A stretch of 64,000 nucleotides of DNA from VAZQ01 sp963771845 (GTDB lineage Bacteria > Pseudomonadota > Alphaproteobacteria > Rhizobiales > Xanthobacteraceae), in contig CAVYVC010000009.1 in assembly GCA_963771845.1 (NCBI GenBank), forward strand, positions 62,001-126,000. Reading direction: 5' to 3'. A model generated the notes under the pieces. It was not told the DNA's origin. It made no database searches and saw only the letters and a list, made by a program, of their open reading frames with translations. Below, one piece after another: positions 53,304 through 60,631 of this stretch; within the stretch, counting starts at the first letter, position 1, and the number at the start of each line of letters is the position of its first letter. The position numbers and the translations under genes were made by a program.

Positions 53304-54335
53304 CTAGAACAGCTTCTTCGGCAAGTCGGCGAGCGGCGGCAGGAAGGCCGGTGTGAAGATCTCGGCCACCGTCGGCGCGCGGGGAAGCCCGTCCGCCTCG
53401 ACCAGAATATCGATCGATTTCTTCAGCCGGTCCAGATCGACATTGCCAAGCCCGATCTTGGCGATCTCGGGATGATTCATCTCCTCCCGCAAGGTCGCAT
53501 CGAGCCGCTCGCGTTCGACCGGAAACTTTATCAATGCCTCGCGCTTGGCGACCGCGGCGACCGCGGCATCGGGATCCTTGAGCGTGTCGAGAATGCCCAT
53601 GTTGATTGCGCGCACAAGCCCGCGCACCGCTTCCGGTTTCTCCTGGGTGAGCTTCTTAGATACGATGATGCCATTGGAATAGAGGTCCATGCCGTAATCG
53701 CCGTAGTTGATGTAGCGCAGCTGATTTTCCTCGACCCCCATCAGCTTGGCGGAGAAGCGGATGGTGTTGACATAGCCGAACACGCCGTCGACCTGGCCCT
53801 GCATGAGCATCTGCTCGCGCAGATTGGGTTGCATGTTTGTGATCTTCACTTTCGTGCAGTCGATCTTCGCGATCTTGCAGAAGGCGGGAAACAGTTTGAG
53901 CGCACCGTCGTTCGCCGCGCCCCCCAGCGTCTTGCCTTCAAAATCCTTCGGGGACTTGATCGGGCTGCCCGTTTTCACCGCCACCGTGAACGGCGGCTGA
54001 TTGTAGATGACGTAAACCGCAATGGGAGCGTCCTCGGGCTTGCGTCCCGCAAGCTCGATGAGCGCGTTGATGTCGCCGAAGCCGACGTCATAGGAGCCGT
54101 TCGCAACCAGCGGCACCGCGGCACCCGATCCGTTGCCCTGATCGATGGTAAGCTCGAGCCCTTCGGCCTTGTAATACCCGCGATCCTCGGGAAGGAAAAA
54201 GATTCCCTGCGGTCCCTGGTATTTCCAGTTCAGCACGAATTTGAGTTTGGTCTGGGCGGCGGCCGGCGCAGCGAGACCAGCCACCAGCGCAAGCGCCAGC
54301 GCCGCGTTGAGCGCAAGCAGGGATGTTCGTTTCAT
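53304..54335 (-). CDS. NitT/TauT-type ABC transporter substrate-binding protein
   Basis: The protein has about 343 residues from ATG 54335 (MKRTSLLALNA); ATG 54341 is an alternative. The signal peptide ends at APAAAQ. The mature part (FVLNWKYQGPQGIFFLPEDRGYY, VANGSYDVGFGDINALIE, MDLYSNGIIVSKKLTQEKPEAVRGLVRAINMG) is strongly similar to the operon's own binding protein at 48144-49179. It is probably a second receptor for the same ABC importer, with a different or broader ligand. A family A repeat lies between it and the operon. Confidence 0.94.
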   Translation of the reverse strand: MKRTSLLALNAALALALVAGLAAPAAAQTKLKFVLNWKYQGPQGIFFLPEDRGYYKAEGLELTIDQGNGSGAAVPLVANGSYDVGFGDINALIELAGRKPEDAPIAVYVIYNQPPFTVAVKTGSPIKSPKDFEGKTLGGAANDGALKLFPAFCKIAKIDCTKVKITNMQPNLREQMLMQGQVDGVFGYVNTIRFSAKLMGVEENQLRYINYGDYGMDLYSNGIIVSKKLTQEKPEAVRGLVRAINMGILDTLKDPDAAVAAVAKREALIKFPVERERLDATLREEMNHPEIAKIGLGNVDLDRLKKSIDILVEADGLPRAPTVAEIFTPAFLPPLADLPKKLF

Positions 54336-54437
54336 GGGCACGCTCCTGTCAGTGGATAAATGGGCCGGAAAGAAGCCTCTCGATGGACCTTGATGCGGTA
54401 ATGTTTCGGAATGGCCGTGTGCTGCGGCCGCCGGCGA

Positions 54438-55109
54438 TCACGGCCTCGCCTCGTGCAAATCGGGATTCTGCGAGATGTAAACTGCAAGGGCCTCGATCTC
54501 GGCGTCGGTCAGGTGACGGGCAACCTTGCGCATCATCTCGTCCGGGTCATTGCTACGGCGTCCATCGCGAAAATCCTTCAGTTCCTTGGCGATGTAGAAG
54601 TCGCGCTGTCCGGCCAGCCGTGGCGCGACGATCGTAGGGCGATCGTACAGATACGGCGACCGTGCGCTGTGACAGGACAGGCAGCCCGGCGCGTCCGCCG
54701 CGCCGGAGATCGCCAGCCGCTGTGCGCGGGCAAGATCGAGCTCGCCCTCGATAGTTCGCTTGGGCCAGGCCGGTTCCTGCGTGGAGAACCAGTCGGCGAC
54801 GCGGGGGACGTCCTTTGGATCGAGTTCGGTCACCATCTTCTGCATCTGGCCGCCGTCGTTCTTGCGATGGCCGTCGCGGAAGTCGCTGAGCTGCTTGATG
54901 ATGTATTTCGGCTTCTGGCCGGCCAAGCGGGGGAACTTGATGCGGTTGCCGGCACCGTCGAGACCATGACACTCGGCACACATGTCCTGCGGCTCGACAC
55001 CGGTCATGTCCATCATGTCGGCAGAAGCCTGTATGCCCCAAGGTCCGCACGCGAGCGCGATGGCGCCCATCGCCGCGAAATAGTATCGCCTGGATGCACG
55101 TCGCCTCAC
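54438..55109 (-). CDS. Diheme cytochrome c (c4-like)
   Basis: The 223-residue protein starts at ATG 55109. An N-terminal signal sequence (YYFAAMGAIALACGPWG...ASA) precedes two c-type heme sites, CAECH (Cys44-His48) and CLSCH (Cys143-His147), each followed by a FPRLAGQ/APRLAGQ-like and an M-rich axial-ligand segment. This is the two-domain layout of cytochrome c4, a periplasmic electron carrier. It ends the ABC-transporter operon, 4 bp after the ATPase gene stop, an unusual partner for an importer. Confidence 0.93.
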   Translation of the reverse strand: MRRRASRRYYFAAMGAIALACGPWGIQASADMMDMTGVEPQDMCAECHGLDGAGNRIKFPRLAGQKPKYIIKQLSDFRDGHRKNDGGQMQKMVTELDPKDVPRVADWFSTQEPAWPKRTIEGELDLARAQRLAISGAADAPGCLSCHSARSPYLYDRPTIVAPRLAGQRDFYIAKELKDFRDGRRSNDPDEMMRKVARHLTDAEIEALAVYISQNPDLHEARP

Positions 55110-55113
55110 GGCC

Positions 55114-55971
55114 TCAGCGGTTCTGTTGCTCGAAGGCTTTCACGCTTTCGGTTCTGATTCGCGAGATGCATCTTCTCTTCAGTTCGACGAATGCCGGCTC
55201 GGCGGTGACCTCCGGCAGGCGCGGACGCGGCAGTTCAACCTGAAGGTCGGCGATGATGCGGCCGGGGCTCGCGCTCATAATCAACACCCGGTCGGCAAGG
55301 AAGATCGCCTCGTCGATGTCGTGGGTCACAAACAGAACGGTGGTGCTGAAGTCGTTCCAGATCTTCAGCAGGTTCTCCTGCATCATCACGCGGGTCTGGG
55401 CGTCGAGTGCGCCGAACGGCTCGTCCATTAGCAGCACGCGCGGGTAGTTGGCGAGCGCGCGCGCGATGCCGACCCGCTGCTGCATGCCGCCGGACAGTTC
55501 CGCCGGATAGCGGTTGGCGAAGCGCGATAGCCCGACCATATCGAGAAACGTATTGGCGATCGCATCCCCGTCTTCGCCCGCGATCTTAGGACCGAAGGCG
55601 ACGTTCTCCTTCACCGTTTTCCACGGAAACAGCGAGTACTGCTGAAACACCATGCCGCGATCAGGTCCGGGCTTCGTGATCAGCTCGCCGTCGACGCGGA
55701 TCTCGCCCCGGTCCGGCTTGACGTAACCGGCAACCGCGTTCAACAGGGTGGACTTGCCGCAGCCCGAAGGACCCAGAATACAGACGAACTCGCCGGGCTC
55801 GACGCGGATCGAGATTTCCTCGACGGCCTTGTGTGCCTGGCGCCCCTTGCCGAAAATGATGGACACCCGGTCGATCTCGACCAGTCCAGTGTCCACACCC
55901 TTTCGCGCAGCGCGGCCAACCGGATGCAGACCGGGCTTGCTGGCTGATAGGGCGACCACGCGGCTCAGCAT
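55114..55971 (-). CDS. NitT/TauT-type ABC transporter ATP-binding protein
   Basis: The protein has about 285 residues from ATG 55971, which overlaps the end of the membrane-protein gene by 7 bp; a GTG further upstream is less likely. Walker A is LGPSGCGKSTLL, the Q-loop MVFQQYSLFPW, the signature LSGGMQQRVGIARAL, Walker B VLLMDEPFGALD and the switch FVTHDIDEA. It energises the importer formed by the upstream permease. Confidence 0.95.
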   Translation of the reverse strand: MLSRVVALSASKPGLHPVGRAARKGVDTGLVEIDRVSIIFGKGRQAHKAVEEISIRVEPGEFVCILGPSGCGKSTLLNAVAGYVKPDRGEIRVDGELITKPGPDRGMVFQQYSLFPWKTVKENVAFGPKIAGEDGDAIANTFLDMVGLSRFANRYPAELSGGMQQRVGIARALANYPRVLLMDEPFGALDAQTRVMMQENLLKIWNDFSTTVLFVTHDIDEAIFLADRVLIMSASPGRIIADLQVELPRPRLPEVTAEPAFVELKRRCISRIRTESVKAFEQQNR

Positions 55972-56693
55972 GGCGCGGCCCACCCCGCCCGCCGCAGGCG
56001 TTCGACAGAGCCGGCTGTGCGGCCATCGCGGACGATCAACAGGGCCGACGAAGCCAGCACCGCAAGTCCGAACAGACAGATGATCGGGCCATAGGGTTCG
56101 ATCGCAAAAACATCATAGGAGTCGAATCCAAGAACGGCCAAGCTCCCCACCCATGAGGGCGTGGCGCAATGCACCACCGAGAACACGGTGGCATTCGTCA
56201 CGCTGGCGCAGAGGGCGCCAGCGCCGGTCAGAAGCCCGAAGCGGCACGCCTGTACGCCTTGCAGCCACCAAGACCCGACCGTCCGCTGGCTCAGCAGCAA
56301 TCCGAAATTGAGTCCGACCAGTGCGCCTGCGAGCGACAGGATGACCAGCTTGTGCGGGATGATCGACAGGCTCCAATCGGCGATGCCGTGGCCATAGTCG
56401 AAATCCATGTATCCAGTCTCGATCAGCCATTCGTCCAGGCTGATTGCCACCATGTCAGCGAGCGAGGGCGTGCCGGCGACAATGCGCAGCACGTTCGAAA
56501 TCCAGTTGTAAGGGGTCAAGTAATTCGGCTGATGGCCATATTGGACGACGACCGCGGTCAGCAACAGCAGGTAGAACGCGATGGGAAAGCCAAGTGCGAA
56601 TATGACGATATAAGTCCGCAATGGAGCCTGTCCTTTGACGACGCGGCCATCAAAGTCGGCACTGCGCTCGGCCTGGAGCGCCAGGGTGCTCAT
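55965..56693 (-). CDS. Unrecognised integral membrane protein in an ABC-transporter operon
   Basis: The 242-residue protein starts at ATG 56693, overlapping the permease stop (ATGA). Four hydrophobic helices are clear: about residues 28-50, 114-135, 153-177 and 201-221. A polar region of some 60 residues lies between the first two, with NYLTPYNWISN and EWLIETGYMDFDYGHG. There is no EAA loop, so it is not a second BPD permease. It contains Asp/Tyr/His-rich loops and three Cys. I do not recognise the family; a membrane partner of the cytochrome or transporter is possible. Confidence 0.75.
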   Translation of the reverse strand: MSTLALQAERSADFDGRVVKGQAPLRTYIVIFALGFPIAFYLLLLTAVVVQYGHQPNYLTPYNWISNVLRIVAGTPSLADMVAISLDEWLIETGYMDFDYGHGIADWSLSIIPHKLVILSLAGALVGLNFGLLLSQRTVGSWWLQGVQACRFGLLTGAGALCASVTNATVFSVVHCATPSWVGSLAVLGFDSYDVFAIEPYGPIICLFGLAVLASSALLIVRDGRTAGSVERLRRAGWAAPC

Positions 56694-57640
56694 CGCGATT
56701 TCCTCTGCCAGGCGAGCAGCGGCCGAGTGATATTGCGCAGCAGAAGCGTCGACAACGTGCCGAGTCCGCCGATCACCAGCATGCCCACCACGATGTCCGG
56801 ATAATTGATCAGGGAATAGGCGTTCCAGGTGAAATAGCCGATGCCATACTGGCCGGAGATGACCTCGCCGGCGAGCAGCGAGAACCACGACACGCCCATC
56901 CCGATCGCGAGCCCTGTTGCGATCGAAGGCAGCGCCGCCGGCATCACCACATGCCAGAAGATGTGCAGCGGCGAGGCACCCAGCGACTGCGCCGCGCGCA
57001 CTAGAACTTCCGGGGTTTGCTCGACCCCTTGAATCGTGTTCAGCACAATGGGAAACAGCGCCCCAAGGAACGTAATATAGATGATGGACAACTCCTCCGT
57101 CGGCCACATCAGGATGGACAGCGGAATCCAGGCTACCGCTGGAATCGGTCGTACGATCTCGATATAGGGGATCACCAGGTTGCGTATGATCTTCGATCGC
57201 CCCATCAAGACGCCGAGGCAAATACCGAGCACGGTCGCGAGCGCAAAGCCGACCATGATGCGTTCAACGCTGACCAGGATGTGGATGTAGAACTTGGTCT
57301 CGTGCGCGTGCTTGATAAAAGACGTGGCGACCTGCAGCGGCGCCGGCACATTGTCGAACCTGATGAAGACGTTGAGCTTGTAACTGCAGGCGAGGTGCCA
57401 CAGCAGGACGCCGACGGCGAGCGACATGAGCCGCACCGTCCAGCTTTGCGCCAGCCCCCGCCAGTCGATCTCACCGATCCGGCGAATGAAATCGCCCGCC
57501 ACAGCGGCTGGAGTTTGCACCTTTCTCGCGATTGGCCAAGCGCCAAGTTCGTCGTCCGGCGCAACGTCGCTGACGCCGCCGGGCATTGCGGTAGACTCGA
57601 TGTTGATGTCGGTTGCAAGAGCCAGCGTCGAATTCTTCAT
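56690..57640 (-). CDS. NitT/TauT-type ABC transporter permease
   Basis: The protein has about 316 residues from ATG 57640, with AAGGA 8 bp upstream; ATG 57649 is an alternative. An N-terminal cytoplasmic stretch of about 75 residues precedes the membrane domain. The EAA-like loop reads TPEVLVRAAQSLGASPLHIFWHVVMPAALPSI, typical for SsuC/TauC/CmpB permeases. It follows the binding-protein gene by 88 bp and is coupled to the next gene. Confidence 0.93.
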   Translation of the reverse strand: MKNSTLALATDINIESTAMPGGVSDVAPDDELGAWPIARKVQTPAAVAGDFIRRIGEIDWRGLAQSWTVRLMSLAVGVLLWHLACSYKLNVFIRFDNVPAPLQVATSFIKHAHETKFYIHILVSVERIMVGFALATVLGICLGVLMGRSKIIRNLVIPYIEIVRPIPAVAWIPLSILMWPTEELSIIYITFLGALFPIVLNTIQGVEQTPEVLVRAAQSLGASPLHIFWHVVMPAALPSIATGLAIGMGVSWFSLLAGEVISGQYGIGYFTWNAYSLINYPDIVVGMLVIGGLGTLSTLLLRNITRPLLAWQRKSR

Positions 57641-57728
57641 CAGCGACATCCTTGAATTCCTGTCGCGTGCGTTCCCATGAACGACAATGAGCGGGCCCAC
57701 AGCCGCAGCCGCGGGTCCTCAACCTCAG

Positions 57729-59096
57729 TTAGGAGGAGAACGACCCCCAGGCCTGGTCGAAGGTCACGACGCTCCCGCCGACCTTCTTGGCATAGGCCTC
57801 CGCCTCGCGCTTGCGCAGGAAGGTCGAGAACTCGCCATCGCTTCCCTTCACGTAAAAAGCCGTCTTGCCGAACAGCTTGAGTCCGGTCTCCTTGTCATAG
57901 ACGTAGGTGGCGTTGAGCTTGGAGCCTTCGGCGTTGTATTTGGCGACCGCCTTGAGAAACTCTGTCATAGACGGATAGGTCTTGATGCCCTCGCGGGAAT
58001 GCCAGATTTCCATCGGCAGCCCGACATTGGCCTTCAGTGGATCGACGATCTTCGCCTTGTCAGCCTCGTAGTCCGCGCCGAGCTCTTTGTAGGCGGCTTT
58101 GACATAGGTTTCGGTGACCCATGAGTCGAAGTCGAGCGGCGGTATCTGCTGCTCCTTGGCCAGCACGCCGTGGTCTAGTTTCAACGCCTCGATCCAGCCC
58201 GGCTTGATGGTCGGGTCGAGCGTCAGGAAGCCGCCATTGGAGAAGTAGAGATAAAGCACTTCCTTTTCGACTCCGGTCCACTTCTCCATCATCTCGACCG
58301 CCTGCATCGGATCGGCCTTGATCCATTTGCCGGCGTCGTAGACCGCTTCGATGAAGGCCACGACCAGCTCGGGATATTCCTTGGCGAAGTCTTCGCGCAC
58401 CACGACGCCGTGCAGGTAGGGAATGCCAGTCTCGGATCCGTCGTAAATCTTGCGGCCCGTGCCGCGGAATTCCATGATCTCCGACCACGGACAGAAATCG
58501 GCGTGCGCATCGATCTTGCCTGTGGCGATGTTGGCAGCGCCGACCGCCGGGGCCTGATTTTTCATTTGATACGCGCTGGCCGGGATGTTGGCGTCCTGCA
58601 TCGCCTTGTACAGCATGCCCCAGGACGCCGAGCCGACCGGCGTCGACACCGATTTTCCCTTGAGGTCGTCGAGCGAATAGATGTCGGACTTGACCGGCAC
58701 GACGATGCCGTTGCCGGAGCCTTTGAGATTGTAGCCGGTGCCGGCGACGTAGAGGCTGCGCAGGCTATTGGTGGCCTGGAATTTTGCGCCATTGACGATC
58801 AGCGGATAGTCGCCCATCACCCCGATGCTGAGCTTGTTGGCGAGCATCTGATTGGTGATCGGTCCGCCGGAGGAATAGTCGCTCCAACTGATTTCATATT
58901 GGGCGTCCTGGTACTTGCCGGTCTTCGGCAGATGTTTCTCCAGGAGTTTGAGTTCCTTGATCACAATCCCGCCGGTGTAGGTGTCGGTGCACATGCTCTG
59001 GTGGCCGATGCCGATCTGGATCGTCTTGGCCTCGGCCGACGCGGCGAACACAAAAGTGGTGGCTGCTGCGAGCAAGAATCTCGACGCGGGGGTCAT
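57729..59096 (-). CDS. NitT/TauT-type ABC substrate-binding protein with NosL-like C-terminal tail
   Basis: The protein has 455 residues from ATG 59096 behind GAGGA, with a signal peptide cleaved near ASAEAK. The NrtA/SsuA-like binding fold covers about residues 25-380 (IGIGHQSMCTDTYTGG; NQMLANKLSIGVMGDYPL; GKIDAHADFCPWSE). The last 55 residues (KLFGKTAFYVKGSDGEFSTFLRK, then EAEAYAKKVGGSVVTFDQA) resemble the NosL/copper-chaperone fold seen in nitrous-oxide reductase accessory proteins. Such a fusion is unusual. The gene heads the operon and has an FNR-like box 105 bp upstream. Confidence 0.88.
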   Translation of the reverse strand: MTPASRFLLAAATTFVFAASAEAKTIQIGIGHQSMCTDTYTGGIVIKELKLLEKHLPKTGKYQDAQYEISWSDYSSGGPITNQMLANKLSIGVMGDYPLIVNGAKFQATNSLRSLYVAGTGYNLKGSGNGIVVPVKSDIYSLDDLKGKSVSTPVGSASWGMLYKAMQDANIPASAYQMKNQAPAVGAANIATGKIDAHADFCPWSEIMEFRGTGRKIYDGSETGIPYLHGVVVREDFAKEYPELVVAFIEAVYDAGKWIKADPMQAVEMMEKWTGVEKEVLYLYFSNGGFLTLDPTIKPGWIEALKLDHGVLAKEQQIPPLDFDSWVTETYVKAAYKELGADYEADKAKIVDPLKANVGLPMEIWHSREGIKTYPSMTEFLKAVAKYNAEGSKLNATYVYDKETGLKLFGKTAFYVKGSDGEFSTFLRKREAEAYAKKVGGSVVTFDQAWGSFSS

Positions 59097-59421
59097 GTCC
59101 AAATCCTCTTGTTTCGAGCTTGAATTTGTTCCTGGCTCTCCACGTCGGACCGCAAACGCCGTGCCAGTTTTGTGGGCGTTTTTGCGTTCGTCTTAATCGC
59201 TTGTTTTAAATCAATATTTTCTATTCGACCTCGGCCCTCCCTGATCTGCAGGGGCAGGACGCTGCTCAGGACTTGGGCGACCTTGGAGGACGGGGCGCTG
59301 AGGGAGCAGGCAGTCTTATAAGCAACCTCTGCGTTGTTGGCAGACTCGGCCGGTTTGCTCCCCACTGGGCCTCTTTGGGGCAAGAAAGAACTCGGGCAAT
59401 TCTCGTTTGAACTAGCGTCGA
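59097..59421. other. Intergenic regulatory region upstream of the binding-protein operon
   Basis: The 325-bp gap between the Crp/Fnr gene and the binding-protein gene contains an AT-rich segment (59195-59225) with an FNR-like dyad. No other gene was seen. Confidence 0.55.
59201..59214 (-). promoter_or_regulatory. FNR/FixK-like box
   Basis: On the minus strand the sequence is TTGATTTAAAACAA, one mismatch from the FNR/FixK consensus TTGAT-N4-ATCAA. It lies about 105 bp before the ATG of the binding-protein operon and directly downstream of a gene for a Crp/Fnr-family regulator, which is the expected position for activation. Confidence 0.55.
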
Positions 59422-60273
59422 TTAGTTGCTCTCAAAGCCCCGCCGCCCTGTTCCTGCCCAGATTTTATCAGCAAGCGCCGCTTCTTTAGGCAGATCGGCC
59501 GTCCTGCCCTGCATACTCTGCAGGACGTCAGGCCGCCGCACGATGATCTTCGACTTGCGGACAATCAGGACATTTTTGTCGTGGAGCCGTTTGAGGCTGA
59601 TGGTCACCCATTGCCGGGTCGCTCCCACCATGTGAGCGAGATCTGCGTGGGTAAAGGCAGCGCTGATCAGGATGCCTTCGGGGTCCTTGGTCCCGTAAAG
59701 CTCGACAAGGTGCAACAGCAGGTGAGCCAGCCGTTCGGTGATCGAGCGGGTGCCGAGCATTTGGACCAGTGCGGAGTAGCATTTCCCTTTGAAGGTCAGC
59801 CCTTCGATCAACCCGATGGCCAGATTCGGCATTTGGACGACCAGTCTGCGCAGCTCCTTGCCGGGCAGGTGCACCACGCTGCTGTTGCTGGTCGTCACCC
59901 CCGACCATTGATGCACGCCCTCGCCGAACAGCTCGGGACCGCCGACGAAATTACCGGGATTCCAATAGGCCAGCGTGATTTCGCGCTGCGAAGGTGCGGT
60001 GTAGTAGACGCGAATGCGTCCGGTCTCGATCAGGAAGATGCCGTCGTGGCGGGAGCCCTGGCTGAACAGCGTCTGGCCGCGATAGAGGACGCGGCGGCGC
60101 CCCCAGCGGACGAGGGTCTCCTGTTCCGCAGAGGTCAGCGTATCGAACAGCGAGGGAGCGCCACCGATGGTACGGATGTTCTCAGTGAGCAGCAGCGAGC
60201 GCCCGCTGCCGGCTTCGGTGCGCCGCAGGCAGAGCCGTTCTCGAATTTCCGCCGCTGCGGAAAAGACTTGCAT
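59422..60273 (-). CDS. Crp/Fnr family transcriptional regulator
   Basis: The 283-residue protein starts at ATG 60273. A cNMP-binding-type beta barrel (residues 55-150: LYRGQTLFSQGSRHDGIFLIETGRIRVYY; GNFVGGPELFGE) is followed by a long dimer helix and a winged HTH (FTHADLAHMVGATRQWVTISLKRLHDKNVL, about residues 205-235). Only two Cys are present, so an FNR-type [4Fe-4S] sensor is unlikely; the ligand is unknown. It is on the same strand and upstream of the ABC-cytochrome operon, its likely target. Confidence 0.92.
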   Translation of the reverse strand: MQVFSAAAEIRERLCLRRTEAGSGRSLLLTENIRTIGGAPSLFDTLTSAEQETLVRWGRRRVLYRGQTLFSQGSRHDGIFLIETGRIRVYYTAPSQREITLAYWNPGNFVGGPELFGEGVHQWSGVTTSNSSVVHLPGKELRRLVVQMPNLAIGLIEGLTFKGKCYSALVQMLGTRSITERLAHLLLHLVELYGTKDPEGILISAAFTHADLAHMVGATRQWVTISLKRLHDKNVLIVRKSKIIVRRPDVLQSMQGRTADLPKEAALADKIWAGTGRRGFESN

Positions 60274-60631
60274 ATGGCCTCCGGGCTTGTGGTGCCGAGA
60301 GCAGCAAGACTTATGCCAACGGATTACCTGAAAATTCGTTTGAACTCAGCGCTGAGTCCATTCCTTGAGCGGTCCCCTCCCGCCGACAGCGTTTCGTCAT
60401 TCATGATCTCGTTCCATCGCACGGAAGCAGCTTGTGCCGGGAAGCAATTAATTGCCGCGCATTTGCAACTAATCGACCGCGAATCCGCCTCCGCGGTTTT
60501 CACCGCATCCGTCTCTGGTAGTGATGTCGCGCTCATCATCATGAGAGCACGCGCGTGAGCGCTTTCGATCGGGCACGGAGCCGCACTCTCGGTCCCGAGC
60601 CTGATCAAACTGCACCGGCCGGGAGCAAGCG
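60274..60631. other. Divergent intergenic region
   Basis: The 358 bp between the Crp/Fnr gene and the sulfatase gene holds no convincing gene. Both flanking genes point away from it, so their promoters should lie here. No strong -35/-10 pair stands out. Confidence 0.45.

Noticed and set aside
47044..54335. Firm naming of the locus as atzD-type cyanuric acid degradation
   Set aside because: The family also contains barbiturases and no atzE/atzG is visible, so only the family can be stated.
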